The notes beneath the pieces were generated by a model. That model made no database searches and had not been told where the DNA came from. It saw only the letters and a program-made list of their open reading frames with translations. Of a stretch of DNA of 64,000 nt, positions 1 to 12,942 are shown one piece after another (position 1 is the first letter of the stretch; every line of letters begins with the position of its first letter). The DNA lies in assembly GCA_034620365.1 (NCBI GenBank), contig JAQGEQ010000058.1, positions 62,001 to 126,000 on the forward strand, given 5' to 3'. A program made the position numbers and the translations under genes. Source of the DNA: Pegea sp. RAD2-039. Taxonomy: Eukaryota > Chordata > Thaliacea > Salpida > Salpidae.

Positions 1-681
1 ATTTTACTTATTCAGTTATAAATTGTTTAGATCAGTTTTTTTTATCAAAGAATTTCTGTTTTGATTTTTTAGTGAAATTTATGTTAATCAAAGTTTATAA
101 TAAATAAAACATTTATGTTTCAGATATTAAGCAAAACATTTTTATTAAAAGTTTTTTATTTGATTCAAGATAGCCCGTAAATTTTTAATGGGTAAGTTTT
201 GTTAGTCTAAATATCTGATAGTTTTAATTCTAATAATTATTCCTTAATGTAAAAGTCTATATTTTTTGGTCATTAAATGTGAAATCTAGTTGTAAGAACA
301 ACTGTTCTTATTTTATAGATTCATTTGATGAAAGTTCAATTGGAAACCACCAACTGTAAGCTAGTTTTTGTTATAAACTAAATTTGAATGTCTTTTATAA
401 CAGAACTAGTATAGCTGAAATTAGATATGAAATTCTAATCCGTTTTATATTTTTGTTGCAATGATATAAAATGAATAGAGATAAATAATAACAAAATTTG
501 TTTGAAAGTACTGAAACTATTTATGTTAAGCCGCCATTCATTTTTTATAGTACTTGCTAAATAGTTGTTTATGTTTTCCAATGAGGTTGATTTGAGAAAT
601 AATTGTTTTAATTAATTTTTCTTCAAGATTATCTTAAGGTGTTCTAATGAAATAGTGTTGTTATAAATTTATTATATTTAG
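1..681. other. non-coding flank / intron upstream of the Gln-rich gene
   Basis: I see no supported exon. The first ~130 bases match 11820-11980 of the second duplication unit, so this DNA belongs to the tandem duplication. An acceptor-like site at about 681 begins an open stretch 682-801 that could be an upstream exon of the Gln-rich gene, but I could not join it in frame to the exon at 890: both obvious donors (after 752 and after 801) give a stop or an untestable reading. Confidence 0.4.
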
Positions 682-889
682 AAAATCAAAATAAATCATC
701 AACTAAGCTTTTCACATTTGAGAACTTGCACACTATTAACTGCAGCCGAAACGTAACAATACCCTCGGCTATGTTATCGACTAAGGGCAGTTCTGCTTTT
801 GGTAACACCTTTATCATAAATTGTACTTACTTTAAAAAGATGTTATTATTATTATCATTGTTTTATTATTGCATTATTTTATTTTGTAG

Positions 890-2369
890 AACATCATGTG
901 TGGTTGATTCAATTCTGAAACCATCTCTTGCTCGACATAATAACCAAATGCAAAGTATGCCGTACCAACAACAATCTACAATAAAGATGGAACCTATTTA
1001 TGAAGATGGATTTCAAAAGCAGCAATCGCGTTTTATGGAAGATATTAGTAGGTCTACTGAGCAACATCAGTGGCAAACCTTTCAAGAAAACATGCAACCT
1101 GAAAAAACTGCTGTAACTCAGCAACTACTAAATCAAAACAATCTTCAGCAAAACAATAGCTTCATTGAAATGCCAGTGAACGAAGAGTTTTGTTCCGATG
1201 GACAATCTATACTTGAAGCACAGATGTATGAACACTCAGTGACCCAAACACAGGCTGAACAAGTAACTCAACAAGGTTCTGTCAGCTATTTGCATCAAGT
1301 TCACCCTACTTATTTCACTTCTGAACTATGTGAACAAGGAAAGTTCTACAGGCATAATTTTCCTCACATGAGCCAAGAAAAGGATCTTCAAAATTTTACC
1401 GGTCATCAGCAAGTTGTATCAGAACTACAACTCAACCCAACAGATCATTATCATCAACCAAACGCTGCACAAGGATTTCAACAAGCTTTTTTCCCGCATT
1501 CCTATTACAATCAACATCAAAACCATCAATTCTTTCATCAAAATCAACATGCTGCATTCAATCAACAAAATCAATTTGTTACTTATCAGCAACAGCAATC
1601 GGCTGCTTACAACTCTACTTACTCAGCTACAATTCCAAGCAACAATCAAATGTTAGCAAATCATCAAGATTACATTTATGGTCGCTATGTGGAAAACTAT
1701 TCTCAAAACCAAACGTTTGTAAATTTAGTTAAATTTTCTTTAATATTATAATACCTTAAGTAATTGTTAAGATTTGTTTTAATGTTGCTGGTTAGGATCT
1801 AAAGATTTACTTGACTATTATTTTTTATCTTTCTTAACAATGAAAGATCTTACCCAAAGATAAAGATCAATAATTGTTTTTTTTTATTCTCTATTGTTTT
1901 TACATGAAATATCATAACTTAGTTTTATGCATCAAAAAAGTCAAACTTAAATATATTATAATTTAGTTCAAAACTAATTAAAAAGAAATACATTTACTTT
2001 CTATGTTTATTCAAGTTTTAATTAATATTTTGTCTTAAATTTAATTCAAGGAATAACTTTGTCGACGAAATAGATGAGATGGCTAAGCATAGAGAGGTTT
2101 TGAACAAGTTGAGATCATTTATACTTTCTAGAATGCTAAAAAGGTTTGTATTATCTCTCTTGTAAATATATCAAAATCAATTTTTAGTGTATCTAATTTA
2201 AACTATTAAAACTGTTTAATTGTATCTATTTTAATTTATATATTATACTGGTAATAATTTATTGCAATAACTTAAACTGTGGTTATCCAACAGAGCAGAA
2301 ATAGCTGCTAAGCAAGAACAGTACCAGCCAACTTTAGGATTAATCATGGCTGAGGTCCATACAAATTAA
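890..2369 (+). CDS. Gln-rich protein, last three exons (5' end not resolved)
   Basis: Proposed exons are 890-1714, 2051-2143 and 2294-2369, joined in frame and ending in TAA. The first exon codes for a low-complexity, Gln/Asn/His-rich region of about 275 residues with many QQ and NQ pairs. The last two exons code for a compact charged segment (motifs VDEIDEMAKH, LRSFILSRM, AEIAAKQEQYQP) that looks folded or helical. Both introns start GTTTGT, a weak but legal donor, and end in AG. A Gln-rich arm plus a short helical end is common in transcription regulators, but I recognise no DNA-binding domain and assign no function. The open frame also runs upstream through the 802-889 intron, so the true start is unknown. 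A second copy at 11982-12751 keeps the same splice sites but is broken, which supports the exon model. Confidence 0.5.
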
Positions 2370-2468
2370 AGGAACCTCGGTATGTACAGTCTTAAGAGAA
2401 ATATTTGGTTCAATGTTTCACTGTTGCTAATTTTCTTTTTTGTATGAGTAACCTTTGATGTTTTACAG

Positions 2469-2534
2469 ATAAATGTGCTTCCAGGTTTTCAAGGAGTTTC
2501 TAGCATTTTGAGCCGATTGAATATATTAACATAA
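2469..2534 (+). other. conserved exon-like block after the Gln-rich gene
   Basis: It follows a good acceptor (ttttacag) and reads INVLPGFQGVSSILSRLNIL before a stop. The same block occurs in the second duplication unit at 12850-12942, where the frame runs ten codons further. The preceding exon already ends in a stop in both copies, so this is either an alternative last exon, 3' UTR, or part of another transcript. Confidence 0.3.
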
Positions 2535-5500
2535 CACAAATGACTATCATTTACTGTAATGATTTAATAGTTTTGATTCTCAAGATTTTGTAGGGCAACT
2601 ACTTCAAGTAAAGAGCTTGAATTTTCCATAAGCACGTTTGAAACTGTTTTCCTTTTTCTTTTCTTTTTTATTATCATCTAATTTGCAAAATTTTGCTGTA
2701 GTTTTGTTGTGCAGCCAAATTTGTACCGCTATATTATTCTACCAACTATGTGATGGGTTTGATGGAAGTATCCTTTAATAGTTTCAGTTTTAAATCGAAT
2801 TTTAAACAGCGTCATAAACATATGTCTTCTTGTGAATCTGAGAATTTCAACTTTTAAATCTCTAATTATCAGTGCAACACAAACTTTGACATTTTTAATA
2901 AGAAATGTGCTAATATTATCCGATACCAAAAATTAACTCTCTCTTGTTTAGTATTTTATTTATGTGTTTATATATATAAAAACCTACAAATTTTTTTAGT
3001 ATTTAAAGTGTTTGTGTTCATTCATGATTGTTTGTAGAATAATAAAATTCATTTTGAACAATAGTTCAATAATAATAAACAATAAATAAATAACAATAAC
3101 CATAACAATAAATAGTTAAAGTTAATTCGAACTTGTAGAATAGTTTTTTTTTTCTAATTTAAGTTTTCTAAAGCTTTGGAACATACAAGCAGCAGACATT
3201 ATTTACAAGAACTAGCTTTTCACCAGGTCTTTGCATTCAGGTATATATGAAGTCAGTAAATATATACTGATAATAAGTACACTAAATAGCTAAGCCACAA
3301 AACTTAATTGTAAATTAAAGCTTTCATAAAGTTTCAAAAAAGTGCGCAATGTTGAAACAATTGATCAAAACTGAAGAATGTAAAGTTTGGTTAAAAGGTT
3401 GAGACGAATTTTCACAAATATATTTCAGTTGGATACCTACTTTTTCAAAATAATTTGTCAAAAGAAAGTTTAAATAAAAGTAAAAGTCAATTTTTATTTT
3501 TAACTTTGTAAGTTTATATCAAAGGGTTAAGAGTTCGGCATTTAGTCATGCTGAAAGTAAAAAGTTCACTACCTTCACCGACGTAAAGGCACCTTTAGAT
3601 AAAAGTAATAAGTTGAAATTTTATGAATCTGTCTGATAACACGACGTGATATCACTTATTTAATTAACATGGTTGTGAGATTGCATCTAATAAGGGCGTT
3701 GTCAATATACTGGTTTGAATAAAAGATGTTTGGTTAAAATACTTAGACCAGCTTAGCTAGCATCATCATACAACTCATATGTTTTGACTGATCATTCAAT
3801 AAATACACTGCATAGTTCTCTACAGCAGTTCTGACCTTTAAGTAGCTGTATATAGCCTATTAAACAGCCAATTTTATTCTCATCTATCCAATTAAACCCC
3901 TGTTGCTTAAGGTAAACGTTTACAGGTTTTTTCAAGCCATATGTAGATAGTTGATTATCTTTTTAATTATAGCTCCAACAACGCCAAAATAGATAGCAAT
4001 AATTGACTAATAAAACAATTAGTAGTAAGTGCTCAGTAAAGTAAAGATATTTTTAAAGTTTTTAATTTCAAAAATATTTATCAGAATAGCAGTTCTTTTT
4101 GGAGGGTGCTTTGAGTTAGATTGATTTATATTCAGCAGCTTGCTTATTAATAACTCGTACTCAAACCCTCTTAATTTTGAATAAATTCACCATTTTAATC
4201 CATAAATCTTTCTTTGGTCAACACAAGCCTGTTTCAAATTGCTTAGGACTTGATTACTTCTTATAGAATCCTGTAACTTCTAATGATGTCTTTTGATATT
4301 AGGAAAATTTTCTCAGTAAAATTATTTTAAATCAAATTAAATTTGGAAGTAATGGATTTAGAATATCGGTAATGAAAAAATCTTTTTGTTTGTTTGCAGA
4401 CTGTTGACTTTATGAAAAATGAGGAAACGTACAGGTCTCTGCTATTAGAAGCTTAAAACTATTAGTTTATTCCTTTCATGCAGCTTAAACTACAAACAGC
4501 TAGAATCCAATCTACTACTGCATTTCTAATTACAGATTTTACAGCTTGGTGACACTCTGTAAACTAGGCAACGTTCATATTTAAATAGCTAAGACTCTAA
4601 CGTCACAATTGCGATCTGTTCTTTCATTCTGTTGTAGTTGATAGTCAGTTGATGTTTCATGATTTAAGATACATTTCATATTGATTGTCAAACCAATAAT
4701 TTTCAAGAAATATAACTTAAGGATAAATTAAAAAAAAAAACATTAATTCCAATTATATGATAAGATGTTCCACTACTAAATTATTTGGCTTTCTCCTTTT
4801 AAATCTATTTATTTAGTGGTGATACCAGCCACTAAAATTAGTTTTGAATACTTCTTAAAACTGTTTGGTTCAGCTAGTTAAGCGAAAAATACTGTTAACA
4901 TCTAAATAATTTACTGTAATTTCAAATTTTGTGTTAATATCTTCAACAAACTGAAAGGTTCTGTTTGAAATTAGTATATTCCTTTCCTAGCTAATCGTTG
5001 ATTTTAAAAACTATGTTTTTAGTTTTTCACAATTGATGAGATTGTTTTTGGATGACGGACGGTTTTGTAATCTCTTTTGATGAACAGACTCAATCATCAG
5101 TTGAAACTTTATCAAACTAAGATGTTGCTTGGATGTTATCCACCTTCTCTATTCAATTTGCTTTCTGATATTATATATAAAAACAGCATATAGAAGAGAA
5201 ATATTTTAATAAGTTGTTATTAAAAATCTCTACCAACTGTTTAATGATAAGATGTCATTTACTGAAAACATTTTAAAGGTTTTCAGATTGGTGTTCTTTG
5301 GCTATTTATTTGAATACAGAATAATAAACAAAGTTTGTAAAAAGTTTAATTTTAAGTTTGTAATTGGTTTTTCGAGAACCTTGCAGATATAATAATACAT
5401 CTAAAATGTGGGAATTTCAGAATTTAACAAAATTTAATAAAATTTTTGAATATTTTTACAAGTTAAAATAGTTTATCAAAAAAATTAATCATGCATTAAG

Positions 5501-6124
5501 AATCAATAAAATTTAAGAGTATAAAAAAATCCGATTATATATGTTACTTTTAGTATAAGCGAGTTTGCACAATCGTTAAATAATACTCGTTAAGGAACTT
5601 CTAACCTTTTTTATGTTATAATTTATAAATTGCTTTCAAAACGTTAAGAGGATATTTTGTCTTTCAACTAACCTATAAAAGCTAGACTAAAACAAATAAA
5701 ACTTGACAGAGAAAATGAAAGGTTCGACTATAGCTGATTGATAGAACAACTGATTAAAGCACAAAGTTTTTATAATTTTATTTGGATTTGAACAAAAAAA
5801 ATTAAACATCAAAATATGAGGCGAAATTTCAACTTAGATTATAAAACATAAATTTTTCTGGTACTAAAAATAATTAACAAACGCACAAACAGATATCAAA
5901 GTAATCAAACATTACCTTATAAGAAAACGTTATTTTATCAATTTTAAAGTGTAATTTACAATCAGACAAACATTATCTGGAGAGGTTTATGTATTTGCTT
6001 ATTGCTCATACATCTTTGATGTTCAGCCTTCAACTTTTAAAGTTGTCATTTTACATGAGAATAATTTGAAAATATTTTTTAAGGAAAAAGGAGAAGAGAC
6101 CTTAAATAAACAGAGAAATAACTA
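2535..6124. other. gene-poor AT-rich stretch
   Basis: No coding region can be supported. The parts near 2540-3160 and 5640-6120 have counterparts in the second duplication unit. The middle, about 3160-5640, has none, so it is either an insertion in unit A or a deletion in unit B. I saw no RNA gene or recognisable mobile element in it. Confidence 0.5.
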
Positions 6125-7372
6125 TTTTCTAACAAAGAATACATACCTATGAATATTTCTGTGGCTGTACTAAAAATATATTTCATCTTTTGACATTGTG
6201 AAACAGCTCCAAAAATTAGTTTTATATAAAGTAAATCCTTTATTTTAGTTTTGTTGTATTCTATGTCGTTTAAATTACCCAGAAAATATTTCTTTTTCTC
6301 TGAAACTTCTGATTTAATTTTGACCAGCCGGTCAGAAAAGTTGGAAATTTTATAAACTTCTTGACACAGGTACAGATCAGATACGAGGCGGTTCGATTTT
6401 TTTCTTTTCTTTGAAAACTTTATGACAAGCTAACGATATCAACCAGTTAAAACTAAACAAAACAGCTACAAGTGAATTGCTTAAAAATTCTTTAGCAATT
6501 TCTAGGTGTTGTCTAAACTTTTGTAAACGCGTTTGTAGGCTAGATGAGGCATTCGTTTGCCCAAAAACATACAGCTGTCCTGCTCTGGAAGATTGAATGA
6601 AAAACATCAAATCGCATAAGCTTACGAATGCATTTAGTCTCAATAACTCTGGATAATACTTAAAACAAGCAGAATCTTCACGAAATACAATGTTACACGA
6701 GTCCTCAAGTGAAGAATAAAAGACATCCAAAAATGATAAATATTCTTGAAACTTGTGATTACTTGTTTTTGTTGATATTTTAACGTTGTTAGTTCTACCA
6801 GATAGCAAAGACAATCTGGTGATCAAATCAATAAGTTGTTGGTTTTTTTTGTGGGTATCAGTTTTGTACTTATTTCCGAATACATCTAAGATCTGTACTA
6901 GAAAAAATAAAAACGCAGATGCTTTGTATTTCATTATGGTTTTAGTTGGTTTTAATTTTTCAGCAATAAACAAACAATGCTTTAATAATTCTAAGGCAAC
7001 AAAATGGCTTTCTACAGATTTGTTCTTTTCCAAAGAAAATTTTGTTCCAATTTGATAAAATATTCTAAGTATAGTAAGATCACGTGAGTTATCGTTGGCT
7101 TTAAAATTTTTCAATTTGTAGAGTTTGACTAATCCACTTTCTTTGTATGTCCAGTAAACCAATCCTGGTGACAAAATATTATCTTTCACAAGTAAATCAG
7201 GATCACAATCAAATCCTTTTTTAAAAACAGATTGAATTTGTAAGAGCTTATTTCCTGCTGGTCTTGTAAAAATGTAATCAAATAGATTACCTTGCAATAT
7301 GAAAGAAGTTTTTCCTCCAGCGTCTACAACTTTCACACAATCAGAATATTTATTCATTTCAAGATTGTTCAT
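6125..7372 (-). pseudogene. unrecognised ~420-aa protein, frameshifted copy A
   Basis: An open frame of 331 codons starts at ATG 7372 and is close to the intact copy at 14494-15762 along its length (shared MNKYSDCVKVV, LFDYIFTRP, NKSVESHFVALELLKHC, LSLLSGRT, FREDSACFKY). Near 6421-6426 copy A is two bases shorter than copy B. This throws it into a stop at 6377, while the matching C-terminal part continues in another frame to about 6125 (LIFGAVSQ and QKMK still readable). A real two-base loss or a sequencing error could both explain this. The protein is rich in Leu, Lys and Phe, has no signal peptide and no motif I know, so its function is unknown. It lies downstream of, and facing, the Gln-rich gene in both duplication units. 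Confidence 0.6.
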
Positions 7373-10300
7373 TATCTTGATGATTATTCTACAAAATCAG
7401 GAGCTGCTAAAAATAAGGCTATAGTTAGATGAAGGTTATATTTAATTATTTTATTAGATAAAAGGTATCATCACATAGTACATTTACTAAATTAAAAATG
7501 TTCTGAGATTATTCTAACTTACAACTTATAAAAGAAATTAAGATTTAAACTTAGCTGAAAAGTAGTAGTACTTTGATTAAATTAACTTAAAAATCAAAAT
7601 TATGAAATTACATCAAATAATTAAAACATATTCACTACAAAACTAGCAAACAAAGGTTTAAGTAGAAAATAGAATCATCCATATAAGAAAAGTCCTTAGC
7701 ACATCTGCCCTCATCTTCGAGTTGTTCTTATATATGAGTTTTTGCAAATGTAAAGCAAATCAAACGAAATAAAAATCATTGAAAGCTGTTTTTTTACCAA
7801 TTTAATCATTTTGTTCAAACTTTAATCATTTCAGTATTACATTTTCAATTTAGGAACTGAAAAAAAGAAAGTTTTATTGTTAGCAGTTTTGTAAAATCTT
7901 TATAAATGTTCTCTCTACTTTTTCTATTTATATAAATAGATATTTTACATAAATTACAGAAAACCTTATGGCTATGATTATAACTTGGCACAAAGCTAAA
8001 AATAATTTCTTGGAAGTAGTAAAAGCTCACATCAGCTTTTGTGAACTTTTCTAGCGTTTGTTACTTTCCGCTAGAACTAAAAATAGCAAATCTATACTTG
8101 ATTACGAAATATAAAACTTGTAGATTAGAAACATATCTCATTTTCAGGGCTTAGTGATGCTTATGAAAGCTTTTTGAAAATTAAGAAATTGTTTCAAAAA
8201 CTCTTTCATGTTATTTTACTTCTTAAAATAAATGTAGTTTTAACTCAGTTTGCTGTCACTATAAATAAAATTTCTTCAGACTAACAAAAAAGAATAGTAA
8301 GTATCTAATACTTTTAGTCCAAATGCTTTTTGTAATTTCACAATACTTACAAGTTTTGGTAAAATTAGTGATTGAAGTAGTTTTGTTAAAATATTTTCAA
8401 AATAATAAATATATTGCTGCACGGTTTCTAGTCTTGTGTTGCTGATAGTGAAATAAAATGATTTTATTCGTCATGTGGAGGCAGGTAGTAGTTAGCTCCA
8501 ACCATTATTAGGCTTAATTTAAGTCTGAAGAATCATTGCGCCTCAAAGAGCTGCATAGAGTAACATCTTTCTTTATAAATTCAACGTATCTCACTAAGGT
8601 ATCGTCATCACCGAGACGATGTTTCTGAATTAGGGAGGACAGTTTTATTTTAGACGTTTAACTTCTAAATTTGCAGCATTAATTAATAGGTCTATGAAAC
8701 TTTCTGAATATAAAGTCAAACTTACTGGCAGCAAAACTACAGATTAAAACCACTTGATTGAATTAATAAAAGTTATAAAAAACTAAGGATCAAATTTCAT
8801 TTGAAATTCTTACCAAAGTTTTCTTTTATTGTAATATTTCTAATTACAGCATAAAACTGATATTTTGATTTTTTAACTCTAATTGATATTTAGGTGAAGC
8901 TTGAAAACAAAATATTATGGCTGTTAAGTTGCTAGCATTAAAATGGCAAAGCCACCTTGATTTATATTAAAGAGTTTAAAATTTCATTTATTTCTACAAA
9001 CAAATTGAATAACTTTTCAAATGTAGCCCTTATATTGATCTAGGTTTGCTTAAGATATTTAGAAATTGTAAAAAAAATCAAGTTGACAATTAATCACTAG
9101 CAACTTTTATTTTACTACAAAAATTTTAAAGTTGAAAAAATAGGTAAATGAAAATTTAAAAGTTTAACTTGATAGCTAATAGCTACCTATCTTTATCAAA
9201 ACAGTGTTTTATGCAATAACTAATTAAAACTAAATAATAATTATCTTATATTTAATTAGGCAAAACCTAACTTAGTTCCACAAATTAATTTTTAGATAAA
9301 TTCCTATGACCACCCTCAATTACAGCTACTTATAATGATATCAAAAGTCAAATATCTCTGTGTGACGTCAACCAGAAGTTAAATAATAATGACGAAATGA
9401 AAAACGACCACCTGCAAGATTTCAGACTATTTAATGAACTCAATATTATATGTTTGAATATAACTTTAAGGCTGTTGAAAAACTTTAACTGACTTTAGCA
9501 TGACTACAAAAAATTAATCTCAATGTGAAAACATACTTTATAGCGCAATCAAATCAGTTTTAATAAAAGACTCCATTGAAATGATGATGATGCATACAAT
9601 AATATTCATAAATAAAAGTTTTTTTAATACAGAAACTTTTAAACATTTGGCATTGGTATGTATGTTAAGGAAAACAAATTTTGGCTAATGAATATATCCT
9701 AAATATCTCAAGACTATAAACTATTCTAATCAGAATTCAAGATAAGGTTGTAAATATTCTACTTGGAAAGATCTTATGCTAATGGGCGAGCACACAAGAA
9801 TTGTTTTCACAAAAAATATATTAGCTAGAGTTAGTCAAAACCTGTCACAATACTGAAGAACTTTTAAAAAGTTTGTTGCTGAGCTTATGACCAGGCTAGT
9901 CCATTAACAATGAACATAACAACATTTCACTCGTAATATTTTAGATGGTTGCCCAATAAATACGGTGCATAGTTCTAAAGATCAACTAAAAATTTTAAAA
10001 ATTTTCTAAAAACCAAATGACAGCTAAAACACAATCATATTTGCTTTTAATATTTCTACAAGTTTGGAAAAAAAACTTCCATAAAATTTATTATTAGGCT
10101 TGTTATATTCGCACCTATTCCATATCTTATTTAAAAAATCTCACAAGAGCTTTTGAAAATTAGTTGTGGCGTTTTTTCATTCATAACGGACTTCAACTAA
10201 ACATTTCTTCATCTACAGTGTACTTAGTGGAAAGAACAAAGTGTTTTTGGGAAAATTCATGTTACTACCATCTGCAATTTCATTTTTGTGAATTTTGAAC

Positions 10301-11819
10301 GAATTCTTCAAATAATAATTTATGAGTTATATTAATCCACAACATATTTGAAATTTACAAACAACAATCCTAACTGAAGTTTTATTTTCCTAATCTATTT
10401 CAAAGTTGTATTAAGAATCACCTGCTGTACTTTTTTTAATGTTTTCTAAAGTTACGGAAAGGTTATGAATGAATTTTTTACAGTTATATTAAAAGTCTTA
10501 TTCTAACAGAGTTTTTACTTTGAAGCTATTTTATATCAGCAACTAAAGAAATTTTGTTTGAAAAGCATAAATTGTTTTAAAATTTCTTAAGTCATTTTAC
10601 AAGTGAAATTTATGAAAAATGTTTAAGTCTACTATAGAAAACAGTACTAAAAATACACAAAAGATTTGCTAATTTTTAATTACAAGAACTGCAAAAAAAT
10701 TTGCAAAAATCGATCTTAAACACTATTATATGTTATCATTGGTAAAATTGCAGACTTTGTGGGACCAGCATTTAAAAGTATTATTAACATCAACTGATTT
10801 ACATAACTCAACTAACTTCCAAAATTTTTGCAAATATTTTTAAAAAGGTTTTTCTAACCTTCAAACTGTTAATTTTATATATAACCTAATCTGACAATTT
10901 ATTTACAACCAAGGTTGATACCTACAGAAACTTGTCTTTAAAACAGAGGCCATTTACTTATTGTACTGAATAAATCTATAAAGCATTCAACAACCTTACT
11001 TTTACATTCTAGATTGAGATGCTGTACTACATGTTCAATCCACAACAAGCCCTATACGAAATTGTGTAAAATCATAAAACAACAATCACAAAGCCATATA
11101 TGCTTTTTTAGAAAAAAAAATCTTGTTTGTATTTTCACTAAACTCGTTTTTACTGTAGATTGAATTAATAGGTAAAAAGAAAACCTATTTTCACTTAGAA
11201 AAGCTGATTGGATCATTTTAAATAAAATGAAATTAAACAATCTGATGTTTCAATTAGGGTTGCTCCATAAGTTTTTAACAATAAAAATTATACTGATTTC
11301 ATGTAGAAAATTCTGTCATTATTATCTTTCAAAGGAGTTGTAAATTAGTAATTAGCTACTAAACTAATAGCAGAAGCAGTAATAGTAGAATTATTCAAGG
11401 CTTTTCTTGGTATGTTGCAGTCATCAGCAAACGTTTATAGATTGAGATAAATCAAAATTGCTGCAATAAAACTGCGGCTTGCATTTATTATAGGGGTTTT
11501 TGTCGTGCGTATTAGCAAACTGACCCCACAAATGCTTTAAAACTTTTCTACAAAATATATCATATCAAAATGAGATCTAATTTTATAAGAAAAAATGTTT
11601 GATACAGGGAAAGTGTTTAATCTTACTTAGATCATTTAGATCATATTTTGATGATTGTATGTAAACATTTATTAAAAATTGGTATCTGAAGATTTTGACG
11701 GCGAATTTTCCCCACGAAAGTATTTCTTTTTAAACTATACACGGAAAAGTTAAAAAGAGAGTTAGTTGGAACCTGTAACATAAAACGTAGATGAAAAATT
11801 TAGTTCTAAAGTACCTCTT
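7373..11819. other. gene-poor stretch, end of duplication unit A and spacer
   Basis: No gene supported. About 7373-8795 is duplicated at 15763-16965 and is upstream/flank of the unknown minus-strand gene. From about 8800 to 11820 I see only AT-rich single-copy DNA; short open frames on either strand (for example 11052-11240 minus) have no coding character. Confidence 0.5.
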
Positions 11820-11981
11820 CGAAAAACAATTTAGTATTTATAAAATAGTTAAGTTGGCATGATCAGCTGTTAAATTGTTTATACAAATATTTTTTATCAA
11901 AGCATTTTAGTCTTGATTTTTTCCAACAAAATTGCTCTTCTTTAAAGTTAATGATGAAATAAAATTCTGTTTCAGATATTA

Positions 11982-12751
11982 TCAAATCAGCAAGATTACA
12001 TATATGGTTGCCTTCAGGAAAACTATTTCTAATACCAAAGGTTTGTCAATCTATTTAAATTTTCTATAATATAATTTTTCAAGCAATAATTTAAATTAGT
12101 TGTAACGTTGTTGATAAGGATCTAAAAATTTACTTGCCTCTTTTTTAAAATCTTTCTAAGCAAATTTTATCTTGACAAAAGTGATGGATCAATATTTGTT
12201 TATTTCAAGTTTTCTATTTTTTAGTTTTTATAAGGTATCATAAATTACATTTATGCATCAAAAATAAAAATAAATTAATAATATTTATGTTATAATCTAG
12301 TTCAAAATTAATCAAACAGAAAAACTTTAAATGAGTGTTAACAGGAGGATTTATCTCTTTTAAGATCGTACAATTACTTTCTGTGTCTTCTCAAGTTTCA
12401 ATTAAAATGTTGTCCTTAATTTAATTCAAGGAATAACTTTGTCGACGAAATGAATAAGATAGCTAAGCATAAGGAGATTTAGAAGAAGTTGAGATCACTT
12501 ATACGTTCTCGAATGCAGAAAAGGTTTGTATGATCTCTTTTTTAAATTTATCAAAATCATTTTTGGAGTGTAAATTATTGAAAAATATTAAAACTGTTTA
12601 ATTGCATTTATTTTAATTCAAATATTATACTGGTAATAATCTATTACAATAAATCAAACTGTGGTTATCAAACAGAGCAGAAATAGCTGCTAACCAAGAG
12701 CAGTACCAGTCAACTTTAGGATTAATCATGGCTGAGGTCCATACAAATTGA
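11982..12751 (+). pseudogene. truncated second copy of the Gln-rich gene
   Basis: The remnants match exon ends of 890-2369: 11982-12040 is the last ~60 bases of the Gln-rich exon, 12431-12523 is exon 2 and 12676-12751 is exon 3, with the same splice borders. Nearly all of the Gln-rich exon is missing: sequence matching about base 129 of unit A is joined directly to sequence matching about base 1659. Exon 2 also has an in-frame TAG (after the motif AKHKEI). Exon 3 keeps the reading AEIAANQEQYQS and a stop at the matching codon. This copy cannot make the protein. Small differences at many sites show the duplication is not recent. Confidence 0.65.
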
Positions 12752-12849
12752 GCAAAACCAGGTTAGTATAGTTTGAGGTGAAATATTTTGTTCATTGTTT
12801 CACTGTTGCTAATTTTTTTTGTATGAGTAACTTTTGATTTTTTTTACAG

Positions 12850-12942
12850 ATAAATGTGCTTCCAGGCCACTTTCAAGGAGTTTCTAGTATTCTAAGTCGT
12901 TTGAATATCTTAACAAAAGTCGAAAAAAAAGTAAAAAGGTGA
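12850..12942 (+). other. second copy of the conserved exon-like block
   Basis: Counterpart of 2469-2534, behind the same acceptor (ttttacag). It differs by three bases in the middle (reads PGHFQGVSS instead of PGFQGVSS) and stays open to TGA at 12942, with a Lys-rich end. An in-frame three-base length difference hints that it was once coding. Confidence 0.3.

Larger units (their letters stand above)
1..8795. repeat. tandem segmental duplication, unit A
   Basis: Direct repeat of about 11820-16965. Matching landmarks in the same order and orientation include 2051-2143 with 12431-12523, 6377-7372 with 14800-15762, and 8590-8780 with 16750-16950. Unit A has about 1.5 kb near its start and about 2.5 kb near 3160-5640 that unit B lacks. 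Confidence 0.75.

Noticed and set aside
909..1124. Minus-strand open frame opposite the Gln-rich exon
   Set aside because: A shadow of the real frame; no coding features of its own.
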